From Vibrio panuliri (GTDB taxonomy: Bacteria > Pseudomonadota > Gammaproteobacteria > Enterobacterales > Vibrionaceae): a stretch of DNA of 64,000 nt. The DNA lies in the NCBI RefSeq assembly GCF_009938205.1, contig NZ_AP019654.1, positions 1,612,001-1,676,000 of the forward strand, read 5' to 3'. Position numbers and translations under genes: made by a program. This document shows positions 7,426 to 16,479 of the stretch, one piece after another (the stretch's first letter is position 1; every line of letters begins with the position of its first letter). A model generated the notes under the pieces. That model was not told the DNA's origin and ran no database searches. It saw only the letters and a program-made list of their open reading frames with translations.

Positions 7426-9798
7426 ATGAGCAATACGTGTTATCACTGTGGTGAAGATGTACCAGTCAACACGAACTTTAAAGTAGAAATACTTGGCGAG
7501 ATTCGCCAAATGTGCTGCCCGGGCTGTGAAACAGTGGCGCAAACCATCGTGGATAGCGGCCTTGTCTCCTATTATCAGTACCGTACTGCGCCAGCTGAGA
7601 AAGCGGATTTAGTACCAGAGCAACTTCAAGCTTTGATCCATTATGACAATCAAGAAGTTCAAAACGAGTTTGTGCGCAACAGCGATGAATTATCCGAGGT
7701 GACATTGTCACTAGATGGCATTTCTTGTGCTGCTTGTGCTTGGTTGATTGAAAAACAACTCTCACATACAGACGGTGTAGTACGCATTCGTGTCAACACC
7801 ACTACCAATCGCGCACTTCTATCATGGAACAATACCAAAACTAAACTCAGCGAACTTCTGTCAGCAATCCATCAACTCGGTTATAAAGCCGCACCATTTG
7901 AAGCCGACCAACAAGAAGCCGACTATCATCGAGCAATGAAGCAATACCTCTACCGCCTCGGTATTGCAGGTTTAGCAACGATGCAAGTGATGATGCTCGC
8001 TGTTGCTCTCTACTTGGAAGTATTTGGTGACCTTGATGCGGAATTTAAGAACTATTTTCGCTGGGTAAGCCTGATTTTTGCTACGCCGGTCATGCTCTAT
8101 TCTGCGTTACCTTTTTACGTGAACGCGTGGCGGAGCCTACGCAGCCGTACTCTAGGTATGGATGTTCCAGTCTCTATTGCGATGATCTTTGCCTATATCG
8201 CCAGCGTAGTTGCCACGGTGACAGAGCAAGGAGAAGTGTTCTTCGAGTCTATCTCGATGTTCGCTTTCTTTTTATTGGTTGGACGCTTCCTCGAGATGCG
8301 AGCAAGGCGCAAAGCTGCCGCTGCCAGTGGCAACTTGCTTAAACTAATACCTGCGATGGCGACGACAATCGAAGGCGAACAAGTACCAGTAAAAACACTG
8401 AGCGTCGGCGATAAGGTGCGAGTATTACCTGGCGAACATGTTCCAGCCGATGGCATCATTGTCGATGGTCGTGTTCATATTGATGAATCAATGTTGACCG
8501 GTGAATCTGTGCCTGTGGTTAAACAAATGGGTGATAAAGCGTTTGCCGGGACACTCAATGGCGAAGAAGCGTTTATTTTGGAAGTCAGTTCCTCTAAAGC
8601 GGATTCGATGATTTCCAATATTGTTCGCCTTCAAGATGAAGCACAGTTATCTAAGCCAAAAATCGCAGAGATTGCTGATGTAGTAGCCCGCTACTTTGTC
8701 GCGGCTATATTACTGATTGCAGCAGCAACTTGGTTCTATTGGCAGCAGAACCAACCAGAAGATGCATTTTGGATCATGCTAGCAGTACTTGTTGCAACCT
8801 GCCCTTGTGCATTGTCGCTGGCGACACCAACCGCATTAACCTGTGCCACTTCTCGTATGGGCAATTACGGCATCCTATTACGTAAAAGCCACGTGTTTGA
8901 GACGCTGTGTAAAGTGAACCATCTGATTGTCGATAAGACTGGCACCCTAACCCACGGCGACATCGTGATTAGTGATGTTTCGTTACAAGGTAACTTTGAC
9001 CGGCAGCAGGTGTTGGCTTTGGCGGCGGCTTTAGAAGCTCACGCGAACCACCCACTCGCGCGAGCATTCCGTCCGTACTTAGACAACCAAATCAATGTTG
9101 AGCAAATTGAGAACATTATTGGCTCAGGTATTGTGGGGCGCTATCAAGGAAAACAACTTAAGATCGGCAGTGCGGGTTTTGTTCTGCCAACTCAAAGTCC
9201 CACAATGGCCAATGCTATCTACCTTTCGTTAGATGATAAGCTAATCGCGACATTTACTTACCAAGACCCCATCCGTAAAGAAGCGAAAGCATTTATCAAA
9301 CAGTTTCAGCAGGCAGGCGTGCGCGTCACCCTATTAACGGGAGATTCTGTTGAGAATGCGCAACTGGTGGCCAAACAGATTGGCATCGAGGATGTCGTTG
9401 CCCAAGCCAAACCACAAGATAAACTCAACTACCTCAATAGCGGCGAATCAAATGATGTCACCATGATGATTGGTGATGGGATCAATGATGCTCCGACGCT
9501 GGCTGGAGCTCACCTTTCTGTTGCGATGGGCGGAGGCACAGACGTGGCTAAAGCATCCGCTGATATGGTACTGCTGGGTGACAATTTAGACAGAATTCTT
9601 AAAGCGCGTGAGCTAGCTCTTAAAACACGTAGAATAATTGCGGAAAACCTCGCTTGGTCGTTAGGCTATAACTTATTCATTTTGCCATTGGCGGTCGCAG
9701 GTCTTGTCGCGCCATATTTTGCCGTTGTTGGCATGTCGGCCAGTTCAATCATCGTGGTATCTAACTCGCTTAGACTACTCAAGGAACAAGGTAAGTAA
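7426..9798 (+). CDS. ccoI: Copper-translocating P-type ATPase CcoI (FixI)
   Basis: CcoI is a P1B-type ATPase that exports copper across the inner membrane for the CuB site of CcoN. The 790-residue protein starts with a cysteine-rich zinc-ribbon-like part (CYHCGED and CCPGCET). An HMA-like domain with GISCAACAWL follows. The transmembrane CPC motif is CPCALSLATP, the phosphorylation site VDKTGTLTHG, the nucleotide-binding HP motif HANHPLA, and the hinge GDGINDAPT. All catalytic motifs are intact. It overlaps no neighbour; ccoS starts three bases after its stop. Confidence 0.97.
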   Translation: MSNTCYHCGEDVPVNTNFKVEILGEIRQMCCPGCETVAQTIVDSGLVSYYQYRTAPAEKADLVPEQLQALIHYDNQEVQNEFVRNSDELSEVTLSLDGISCAACAWLIEKQLSHTDGVVRIRVNTTTNRALLSWNNTKTKLSELLSAIHQLGYKAAPFEADQQEADYHRAMKQYLYRLGIAGLATMQVMMLAVALYLEVFGDLDAEFKNYFRWVSLIFATPVMLYSALPFYVNAWRSLRSRTLGMDVPVSIAMIFAYIASVVATVTEQGEVFFESISMFAFFLLVGRFLEMRARRKAAAASGNLLKLIPAMATTIEGEQVPVKTLSVGDKVRVLPGEHVPADGIIVDGRVHIDESMLTGESVPVVKQMGDKAFAGTLNGEEAFILEVSSSKADSMISNIVRLQDEAQLSKPKIAEIADVVARYFVAAILLIAAATWFYWQQNQPEDAFWIMLAVLVATCPCALSLATPTALTCATSRMGNYGILLRKSHVFETLCKVNHLIVDKTGTLTHGDIVISDVSLQGNFDRQQVLALAAALEAHANHPLARAFRPYLDNQINVEQIENIIGSGIVGRYQGKQLKIGSAGFVLPTQSPTMANAIYLSLDDKLIATFTYQDPIRKEAKAFIKQFQQAGVRVTLLTGDSVENAQLVAKQIGIEDVVAQAKPQDKLNYLNSGESNDVTMMIGDGINDAPTLAGAHLSVAMGGGTDVAKASADMVLLGDNLDRILKARELALKTRRIIAENLAWSLGYNLFILPLAVAGLVAPYFAVVGMSASSIIVVSNSLRLLKEQGK

Positions 9799-9801
9799 TC
9801 C

Positions 9802-9963
9802 ATGGAAAGTCTCTATATTCTTATCCCGATCGCGATCGTCCTCGTCTGTGTGGCAGTGGCGATTTTTCTATGGGCGGTGAAAAGTGAGCAGTTCGAAGAT
9901 CTGGAACGACAAGGTCATAATATCTTGTTTGATGAAGACGAGCGGGATAACAACAAAAAATGA
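9802..9963 (+). CDS. ccoS: cbb3-type oxidase assembly protein CcoS
   Basis: A 53-codon gene read by hand: MESLYILIPIAIVLVCVAVA, then IFLWAVKSEQFEDLERQGHN and an acidic tail. It has one membrane helix followed by the family-typical motif FxWAxxxxQFxDLE. CcoS is needed for insertion of cofactors into the oxidase. Its TGA overlaps the ATG of the next gene (ATGA), so the two are coupled. Confidence 0.94.
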   Translation: MESLYILIPIAIVLVCVAVAIFLWAVKSEQFEDLERQGHNILFDEDERDNNKK

Positions 9964-10631
9964 ACGCTGATTTTCTTGCTGCCTTCGTGATTGGTCTCGT
10001 GGGCGCTGGACATTGTGTGGGTATGTGTGGCGGCATTGCCTCTCTACTTACAATGGGACAGTCTCGCCCTTCTGCACTCATCCCTCTATTTTATAACCTC
10101 GGTCGCATTTTGAGTTACGCTTTAATCGGCGGTGTGATTGGTGGTGCAGTCTCAACTGTTGCAGACGTCGCAAATTTAAATCAAAGTTTCGCATGGCTGA
10201 GATTGGTTGCTGCACTGTTTATGGTTTTGCTGGCTTGCTACATTGCTAAGTGGTGGCAAGGTCTACTCGTGATTGAAAAAATGGGTCAGTCGATTTGGCA
10301 GTGGGTATCTCCGTTGGGCAAAAAACTCCTTCCGCTACAAAAGCCAGTTCATGCAGTACCATTTGGCTTCATTTGGGGATGGTTACCCTGTGGGCTTGTC
10401 TATTCAACGTTAACTTGGGCTGTGGTGTCGGGAAGTGCGGTAAATGGTGCAATGATTATGCTCTGTTTTGGCGCCGGAACACTCCCTGCTATGGTCGCAG
10501 TTGGGTATGGTTCCCAGTATTTACATAAATTGCAACAATCTCCTGTTTTTAGAAATATCGCAGCGCTGTTAATATTGGCTTACGGCATATTTACAGCCTA
10601 TGGATCGATAAGATTACTGACTATAGGTTGA
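9960..10631 (+). CDS. TauE/SafE (DsbD_2-like) membrane protein of the cco cluster
   Basis: A 223-residue membrane protein with about six helices. The N-terminal segment GHCVGMCGGIASL has a Cys-containing first helix, and a second motif, GWLPCGLVYSTL, lies near residue 140. This paired-Cys pattern is that of the DsbD-like branch often labelled sulfite exporter TauE/SafE. Members encoded next to ccoI/ccoS are thought to help copper or cytochrome maturation. The start overlaps the ccoS stop by four bases. The transported species is not certain. Confidence 0.88.
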   Translation: MNADFLAAFVIGLVGAGHCVGMCGGIASLLTMGQSRPSALIPLFYNLGRILSYALIGGVIGGAVSTVADVANLNQSFAWLRLVAALFMVLLACYIAKWWQGLLVIEKMGQSIWQWVSPLGKKLLPLQKPVHAVPFGFIWGWLPCGLVYSTLTWAVVSGSAVNGAMIMLCFGAGTLPAMVAVGYGSQYLHKLQQSPVFRNIAALLILAYGIFTAYGSIRLLTIG

Positions 10632-10692
10632 TAGATTACTGTTTTTAAGCACCTTTTTTCACTACCTTTTATAATTTAGCGGTGGTAAAATA

Positions 10693-10706
10693 TTGATGTA
10701 TATCAA
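10693..10706 (+). promoter_or_regulatory. Perfect FNR box upstream of fnr
   Basis: TTGATGTATATCAA matches the FNR consensus TTGAT-N4-ATCAA at every defined base. It lies 16 bases before the fnr ATG, so it is likely to overlap the transcription start. That position suits autorepression by FNR, as known in E. coli. Confidence 0.9.
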
Positions 10707-10722
10707 ATAGTGAAAGGTTGTT

Positions 10723-11472
10723 ATGATTTCTGAAAAGCCTGCAAAACGCATTCAGTCGGGTGGTTGTGCGATACATTGTCAAGATTGCAGCATTAGCCAG
10801 CTATGCATTCCATTTACGCTAAATGAGTCTGAGCTGGATCAACTTGACCAAATCATCGAACGCAAGAAACCAATCCAAAAAGGCCAAGAGCTATTTAAAG
10901 CTGGTGATGAACTAAAGTCACTCTATGCGATTCGTTCAGGCACGATTAAAAGCTACACGATCACAGAACAAGGTGACGAGCAAATCACTGCATTCCATCT
11001 AGCGGGCGATCTTGTCGGCTTTGACGCAATTACTGATGATAGCCACCCTAGTTTCGCCCAAGCGCTCGAAACCTCTATGGTGTGTGAAATCCCGTACGAG
11101 ATTTTAGATGACCTTTCTGGAAAAATGCCTAAGTTACGTCAGCAAATCATGCGTTTGATGAGTAACGAAATTAAAGGCGATCAGGAAATGATCTTGTTGT
11201 TGTCGAAGAAAAACGCCGAGGAACGTCTGGCAGCTTTTTTATACAACCTTTCTACCCGTTTCTCTCAACGAGGCTTTAGTCCGCGTGAGTTCCGCTTAAC
11301 CATGACTCGTGGTGATATCGGCAATTATCTTGGACTGACCGTGGAAACAATCAGCCGTCTTCTTGGCCGTTTCCAAAAGTCTGAAATTCTAAGCGTTAAA
11401 GGCAAGTACATCACCATTATCGATCATGACGCATTGATGCAACTGGCTGGTGTTTCAACAGAATCTCAATAA
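10723..11472 (+). CDS. fnr: Fumarate/nitrate reduction transcriptional regulator Fnr
   Basis: Fnr is the oxygen-sensing global regulator of the CRP family. The 249-residue product is very close to E. coli Fnr. The [4Fe-4S] ligands are present: Cys19, Cys22 and Cys28 in [11 protein letters not shown], and a fourth cysteine near 121 (TSMVCEIP). The helix-turn-helix reads [12 protein letters not shown], with the E-SR residues that contact the FNR box. It is transcribed from its own promoter carrying an FNR box. Its place between the cco genes and uspE fits control of low-oxygen respiration. Confidence 0.98.
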   Translation: MISEKPAKRIQSGGCAIHCQDCSISQLCIPFTLNESELDQLDQIIERKKPIQKGQELFKAGDELKSLYAIRSGTIKSYTITEQGDEQITAFHLAGDLVGFDAITDDSHPSFAQALETSMVCEIPYEILDDLSGKMPKLRQQIMRLMSNEIKGDQEMILLLSKKNAEERLAAFLYNLSTRFSQRGFSPREFRLTMTRGDIGNYLGLTVETISRLLGRFQKSEILSVKGKYITIIDHDALMQLAGVSTESQ

Positions 11473-11477
11473 CTTCA

Positions 11478-11507
11478 ATGATGTAGCTCTTTGATGAGCT
11501 ACATCAT
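11478..11507 (+). terminator. Terminator after fnr
   Basis: A perfect 12-bp stem ATGATGTAGCTC / GAGCTACATCAT with a six-base loop lies just after the fnr stop and is followed by ACTTTCCCCTTCTTT. Confidence 0.75.
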
Positions 11508-11659
11508 ACTTTCCCCTTCTTTCCCTCATTTTTTGCTAAAAAAACTCCTCGAACTGCGCTAAAGTGAAGTATACCCAAGTATTTTTAAAACAATTGGGTA
11601 GATGTCGGCCCGGTTGACTTATTTTAATTTTAAGTCTCCTCTTCACTAAGGAGTTAACA

Positions 11660-12607
11660 ATGAGTATTTATAATAACATCCTTGTAGTCGCCAATATTAA
11701 TAGCGACGAGCAACCTGCCCTTGCACGTGCTATGCAATTAGCTGCCAAAAGTCGCTCTCGTAGCCACATCACGTTTTTTCTTTCTATTTATGACTTCTCC
11801 TATGATATGACCTCTATGCTTTCCATCGATGAAAGAAATGCCATGCGTAAAGGTGTCATTCATCAACGTGAACAGTGGATGCGTTCAGTAGCAGAACCCT
11901 ATATTAATGATTCAATTGATTTCGATGTTATCGTGGTATGGCATAACCGTCCTTACGAAGCGATCATTGCTCAGGTTTACGCTGGAGAACACGATATTGT
12001 CATTAAGGGAACGCGTAAACATGATGTGTTAGAGTCAGTCATCTTCACTCCGACTGATTGGCACTTGCTACGCAAATGCCCTGCTCCTGTGCTGTTGGTT
12101 AAAAACTCAGAATGGCCTGAGAATGCAAGCATATTGGCGTCTGTACATGTGGGTTCAGAAAATGAGACTCACCAAACCTTGAACGACTTAATGGTTGATC
12201 AATTAAATAGTTTGTCAGAAAGACTTGGCGCAAAACCTTATTTGGTTAACGCCTATCCTGTTACTCCGGCAAACATTACCATTGAACTGCCAGAGTTTGA
12301 CCCAACGACCTACACGGATGCTGTTCGTGGTCACCACTTAACGGCGATGAAAGCATTGCGTCAGAAGCATGGTTACGATGAAGAACAGACGATTGTAGAG
12401 CAAGGCCTACCAGAGGACATTATTCCGGAGTCAGCTGAGAAGTTGAATTCGGCGATGGTGATCATCGGGACTTCTGGGCGTACTGGTCTTTCTGCTGTCT
12501 TTATTGGTAATACCGCAGAACATGTTATCGATAAGATTAACTGTGATGTCATGGCACTTAAGCCAGAGGGCTACATTAGTCCGTTAGACCCATCGACGGC
12601 CATCTAG
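11660..12607 (+). CDS. uspE: Universal stress protein UspE
   Basis: UspE is a tandem universal-stress protein. The 315 residues hold two Usp domains, about 1-155 and 165-310. The second ends with the nucleotide-binding signature GTSGRTGLSAVFIGNTAEHV (G-x2-G-x9-G-N/S). The first domain has the corresponding segment KGTRKHDVLESVIFTPTD in degenerate form, as in E. coli UspE. The ATG follows AAGGAGTTAACA. fnr-uspE adjacency is conserved with E. coli. The family is linked to stress survival, motility and aggregation. Confidence 0.93.
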   Translation: MSIYNNILVVANINSDEQPALARAMQLAAKSRSRSHITFFLSIYDFSYDMTSMLSIDERNAMRKGVIHQREQWMRSVAEPYINDSIDFDVIVVWHNRPYEAIIAQVYAGEHDIVIKGTRKHDVLESVIFTPTDWHLLRKCPAPVLLVKNSEWPENASILASVHVGSENETHQTLNDLMVDQLNSLSERLGAKPYLVNAYPVTPANITIELPEFDPTTYTDAVRGHHLTAMKALRQKHGYDEEQTIVEQGLPEDIIPESAEKLNSAMVIIGTSGRTGLSAVFIGNTAEHVIDKINCDVMALKPEGYISPLDPSTAI

Positions 12608-12628
12608 GCGATCAAACACTCTTAACCG

Positions 12629-12657
12629 ATCCCCTCTATGTTTAGAGGGGATTTTTC
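12629..12657 (+). terminator. Terminator after uspE
   Basis: Stem ATCCCCTCTA / TAGAGGGGAT with a four-base loop, followed by TTTTTC. Confidence 0.88.
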
Positions 12658-12789
12658 TTTGTGCGCTATCGAAAGCACTAGCATCTGCAAGATTTATCCG
12701 TATCATACGCCGTTCGAACTTTTCTTAAGGCCGTAATGTCTTTAGATGGGTATCGATGTGTTTAAGATAACAGATAAGACTGCGAACTA

Positions 12790-13722
12790 ATGACAGAGCA
12801 AACTCAAGAGCTAAGCAAAGCTCAACAATATAATTTCAACAAACTTCAAAAGCGTATCCGCCGCAATACCGGCCAAGCGATTCAAGACTTCAATATGATT
12901 GAAGATGGTGATCGTATTATGGTTTGTCTATCAGGTGGTAAAGACAGCTTTACTATGTTGGATATACTGATGAGCCTGCAAAAGAGCGCGCCTATCTCAT
13001 TCTCTCTTGTGGCTGTAAACCTTGACCAAAAACAACCTGGGTTTCCAGGGCACATTCTGCCTGAGTACCTAGAGTCAATTGGCGTCGAGTACAAAATTGT
13101 CGAAGAAGATACTTATTCAATCGTTCAAGATAAGATCCCTGAAGGTAAAACGACTTGCTCACTTTGTTCGCGTCTGCGTCGTGGTATTTTATACCGTACC
13201 GCGAAAGAACTTGGTGCAACTAAGATTGCCCTCGGTCACCATCGTGATGACATTTTAGAAACACTGTTCTTAAACATGTTCCATGGCGGCAAAATGAAAG
13301 GCATGCCACCGAAACTAGTATCGGACAACGGTGAACATGTTGTTATTCGCCCGCTTGCTTACTGCCGCGAAAAAGACATCATCAAATACGCAGATATGCG
13401 TGAGTACCCGATTATCCCTTGTAATCTATGTGGCTCTCAGCCAAACCTACAACGTCAAAATATTAAGCAAATGCTTAATGAGTGGGATAAGCGTTTCCCT
13501 GGCCGTATTGAAAGCATGTTCCGTGCGATGCAAAACGTGGTACCAAGTCACTTGGCAGACTACGAACTGTTCGATTTTAAATCGATTAATCGCGATTCAG
13601 GTGTGATTAACGGTGGCGATATCGGTTTTGACAAAGAAGAGTTACCAACACAAAACTTCGTTGATGAAGATGTTGTGCAAGAGTTCGACCCGAGTTTGAA
13701 GCTTGATGTAACAAACATCTAA
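12790..13722 (+). CDS. ttcA: tRNA 2-thiocytidine(32) synthetase TtcA
   Basis: TtcA thiolates cytidine 32 of certain tRNAs using ATP, an iron-sulfur cluster and a sulfur donor. The 310-residue protein has the PP-loop SGGKDS at residues 48-53, the CSLC motif after TT near residue 120, and a third cysteine region CNLCGS near 217, matching the cluster ligands of the E. coli enzyme. The fold and length are those of the family. It stands alone between two terminators. Confidence 0.97.
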   Translation: MTEQTQELSKAQQYNFNKLQKRIRRNTGQAIQDFNMIEDGDRIMVCLSGGKDSFTMLDILMSLQKSAPISFSLVAVNLDQKQPGFPGHILPEYLESIGVEYKIVEEDTYSIVQDKIPEGKTTCSLCSRLRRGILYRTAKELGATKIALGHHRDDILETLFLNMFHGGKMKGMPPKLVSDNGEHVVIRPLAYCREKDIIKYADMREYPIIPCNLCGSQPNLQRQNIKQMLNEWDKRFPGRIESMFRAMQNVVPSHLADYELFDFKSINRDSGVINGGDIGFDKEELPTQNFVDEDVVQEFDPSLKLDVTNI

Positions 13723-13745
13723 GTTCTGCACTCGAACGGGTATTG

Positions 13746-13770
13746 AAAAGGTCGCTTTAGCGACCTTTTT
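13746..13770. terminator. Bidirectional terminator between ttcA and the DUF2987 gene
   Basis: Stem AAAAGGTCGCT / AGCGACCTTTTT lies between two convergent genes. The A-rich and T-rich flanks allow it to work on either strand. Confidence 0.85.
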
Positions 13771-13778
13771 AGTTTTGA

Positions 13779-14438
13779 TTACTTAGCCTTAGGTAGATAC
13801 GGCAACACTCTTGCTGTGGGTTGCGGAAGCGTAATAAAGCCGCCCTCACCAATCTCACTCAGTGCAATTTGTACTTTACCATCAATAATCTCTTTTTCGC
13901 TTCCGTTAGAAAATGTCACCACTGAACTTAGATTATCAGCAAATTCTAACGTCACACCCTCGACATCCGGTGTAAACCAACTCGCAAACATTCCTCCAAG
14001 CTCTTCAAGGATTGATTGCATTTGCGGCATTAGTGATTCTATCTCTTGGTAACTCACTTGGCCTGATAACGGTTGCTTGGTCATTACAACCATAGAAAAG
14101 TCGCAGCGTTGATCTTGAGGCGTATCAACAAAAACAAGGGGATTGGCGGATCTCAGGTTGTCATCTAGCGGGACAAGCACCTCTTGATACGGTGAGATAC
14201 TTAGCTCTTCATAATGTTCCTCTTTCTCCATCCATGCTTTTTCGATTTTGCACAGTTTTTTTGTATCGGCATTGAGAAAGAAAAAGCCGACTTTTACATC
14301 TTCATGTCCTTCATTGGCATTCTGCTTCATATGCGTGAATAGCTTTGAATAGGTGAACATGTATTCTTGGGCATAACTAGGTAAAGAAACAGCGCTTAAA
14401 AGCGCTGTTGTCATCAGTGTGAGCGTAGTTTTTTTCAT
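13779..14438 (-). CDS. DUF2987 family exported protein
   Basis: A secreted or periplasmic protein of 219 residues with a clear signal peptide (MKKTTLTLMTTALLSAVSLP, cleavage likely after SYA). It matches DUF2987, a family of unknown function found in Vibrio and relatives. The ATG at 14438 overlaps the TGA of the bax-like gene (TGATG), which decides the start over a TTG one codon upstream. It is the last gene of a three-gene minus-strand set, so it may serve the cell envelope together with the glucosaminidase. Confidence 0.8.
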   Translation of the reverse strand: MKKTTLTLMTTALLSAVSLPSYAQEYMFTYSKLFTHMKQNANEGHEDVKVGFFFLNADTKKLCKIEKAWMEKEEHYEELSISPYQEVLVPLDDNLRSANPLVFVDTPQDQRCDFSMVVMTKQPLSGQVSYQEIESLMPQMQSILEELGGMFASWFTPDVEGVTLEFADNLSSVVTFSNGSEKEIIDGKVQIALSEIGEGGFITLPQPTARVLPYLPKAK

Positions 14439-15265
14439 CAATTCATTTGATCGTTATAATTTGTCCAGTACTTATCATTATGTCTGATCATGGCTTGTAA
14501 GTCCTTGACGTACGCCTCACCTCGCTCAGAATACTTTAGTAGACCGTTAGTAAGCGCGATCGCTGCCTGTGGGCCAATCAGGCTTTGGTCCGAGTTTTGT
14601 CTCGCAAAGCGAATCTCACGTAAATCATAATAGGCGTTGTTGCGGTTAACGTTCATAAAGTAACGGTGGATAGATTCTTGTACCGATTCAAACTTAGCGA
14701 CTTCATGAAATGACCCAGAGTTACGCTGTAACGGAACCATGCCGCAACCTTTGGTGTAGCACCATTGACCGAAATAGTTGTTACCTTGTTTGGCAAATCT
14801 CGATGTGCCCCAGGCGGACTCGTTCGCGGCTTGGGTCATCACTAACGCCTCAGGTAGCACGTTGACGCGATGAAGCATTTTATCAAGCCAAGCCTCATTA
14901 ACGCCTTCTGTCGTCAACTCAACCGCATACAACTTACTTAAACGCTTAGCATAACTCGAGTCTTCACCCGTCAAACGCCCTTGTGTAAAGTTGTTTTGGA
15001 TGCGAATTAACCGTGCCCGCTCTTTTTGCACGCGTTGATTCTCAAGCTCTACTCCGGGACGTAAATAGTCAAAGAATGCTTGCTTCTTCTCATTCACATC
15101 ATCAATTTGACCGAAGTCTGGCGCTGCACCCACAGCACTACCGATAAAAGTAATTCGATCTGTCTCTACCTGCTCTTCTTCTTTTGGTTGAAACTCATAT
15201 TGATAAAAACCAAAAACAGCCACGATGGTTGTGGCTGCTAGGGCGAAAAATTCATTTTTACGCAT
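14438..15265 (-). CDS. Bax-type glucosaminidase-domain protein
   Basis: Read from ATG 15265 (MRKNEFFALA) the product has 275 residues. An N-terminal membrane segment (about 4-19) anchors it, and a C-terminal glucosaminidase-like domain follows. The catalytic-type glutamate is in QAANESAWGTSRFAKQGNNY, followed by FGQWCY, typical of the Bax family related to FlgJ. Such enzymes cut the peptidoglycan glycan strand in the periplasm; the precise role of Bax is unclear. The start overlaps the end of the upstream gene by 8 bases. Confidence 0.87.
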   Translation of the reverse strand: MRKNEFFALAATTIVAVFGFYQYEFQPKEEEQVETDRITFIGSAVGAAPDFGQIDDVNEKKQAFFDYLRPGVELENQRVQKERARLIRIQNNFTQGRLTGEDSSYAKRLSKLYAVELTTEGVNEAWLDKMLHRVNVLPEALVMTQAANESAWGTSRFAKQGNNYFGQWCYTKGCGMVPLQRNSGSFHEVAKFESVQESIHRYFMNVNRNNAYYDLREIRFARQNSDQSLIGPQAAIALTNGLLKYSERGEAYVKDLQAMIRHNDKYWTNYNDQMN

Positions 15266-16055
15266 CAAACACCTGCGGGTTGTGGTCATCGTCATCTTTC
15301 GGTCGCTCGGTCGCGACGATTTTCAGTTTAATACCGAACATATTGCGGTAAATAATCCCTTTAACATGGAAGAAGAATGGCAACACAAAGATCAAACCAA
15401 TTCCATAAAACATTGCGCCAGCAATGAACATCAGCATAACCATGATATAGATGCCTGAAAGTACGATGATCTTCTTGTTCACGGCACGCAAAGACAACAG
15501 CAGTGATTGCATCGGCGGTACTTGTTTTTCACATATCAGCAAAATGGAGTTGCTGAACGCCAGTGACAAGTACATTGATAGAAACGGTAGTATCATCCCT
15601 GCAACGCCTTGTAGCATCAGGCTAAACAGTGTTGCCAAAATAACTGGGATAGTGAACTGTAAACCCTTCGCAATATGACGAGGCTTGGTAGTCAGCCCAG
15701 CAGAGTGGCTCATTGCCATCAAACAGATACCGGCATAAATTGGCGCACTGATTACTTCGTAGCTGAAGTTGGCGATATAAATTGCTTGTACAATTGAAGG
15801 ACTAAATGCTTCAGGGTTGGTGACTGCATCAAAAATTACGGCTGGGTCACCGAGCTGTAACTTAAGCGCAATGTAGAACACACCGAACTGAACAATTAAA
15901 AGCATCACAATGGCTGGAGAGAAGGATAAGAAGTTCTTGACCGTTTGAGCCCATGCTTCTTTAAATACGTCCCCTGCTTTTAACTCGTAATTCCCGGAGA
16001 TTGCGCGTTCAACACTTCCACCTAAGTTAAAGTCTTTTTCAATATCATTACTCAT
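15258..16055 (-). CDS. Uncharacterised multi-pass membrane protein
   Basis: A 265-residue membrane protein with about five or six hydrophobic segments (IVMLLIVQFGVFYIALKL, IVQAIYIANFSYEVISAPIY, FTIPVILATLFSLMLQGVAG, IIVLSGIYIMVMLMFIAGAM and others). Its soluble N-terminus contains ELKAGDVFKEAWAQTVKNF, reminiscent of YciC/BPSS1780-like membrane proteins, but I cannot assign a family firmly. It is the first gene of the minus-strand set with the bax-like and DUF2987 genes and overlaps the former. Confidence 0.75.
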   Translation of the reverse strand: MSNDIEKDFNLGGSVERAISGNYELKAGDVFKEAWAQTVKNFLSFSPAIVMLLIVQFGVFYIALKLQLGDPAVIFDAVTNPEAFSPSIVQAIYIANFSYEVISAPIYAGICLMAMSHSAGLTTKPRHIAKGLQFTIPVILATLFSLMLQGVAGMILPFLSMYLSLAFSNSILLICEKQVPPMQSLLLSLRAVNKKIIVLSGIYIMVMLMFIAGAMFYGIGLIFVLPFFFHVKGIIYRNMFGIKLKIVATERPKDDDDHNPQVFDA

Positions 16056-16479
16056 TATTTAATCCGGTTGAATTTACGTTTACTCGTGTCTGTCATCACG
16101 GGGTTAAAAGTACCGTGAAAAGACCGTGATAAGCAATCCTAACGCTGTAAGCAAAAATTGCGATTTCACGCATTATAACCAAAGCAAATTGACTCACATA
16201 TCGTTTATACGTCTCACTCTTGCTTTCTGGACTGTTTGGTTGATAATTAACCGACATAGCCTTAAATCATCAAGTGTTTACAGTGAATTACGTATTTTCT
16301 TTTTACCTACGGCTAAAACAGCAAGCGCTATAAAAACAGTATGGTAAACAATGTTTACTTTTACCTGTAAATTTTTTTCGATGTTGAAGAAAGAAAATGC
16401 TTTGATTTCACACTATTGGTGATTATGATGCGCGCCTCTATTTGTGTAACTACGGGTCATAAACGATTTTGCAGTAAGT
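16056..16479. promoter_or_regulatory. Divergent promoter region between the membrane-protein gene and potA
   Basis: There is no gene in these 424 bp. Two operator-like elements stand out. The first is a perfect palindrome GTAAACA-A-TGTTTAC at 16344-16358. The second is a cluster at 16095-16130 with ATCACGG facing two direct copies of CCGTGA(T). The palindrome lies about 120 bp before potA, within reach of its promoter. I cannot name the regulators. Confidence 0.5.

Noticed and set aside
9821..10081. Minus-strand ORF of 86 codons across ccoS and the TauE-like gene
   Set aside because: It is antisense to two genes with clear family matches, and its composition (Pro/Arg/His-rich) is that of a shadow frame.
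16126..16347. 73-codon ORF upstream of potA
   Set aside because: It has no ribosome-binding site and atypical composition, and it overlaps the palindrome region, so it is treated as a random frame.
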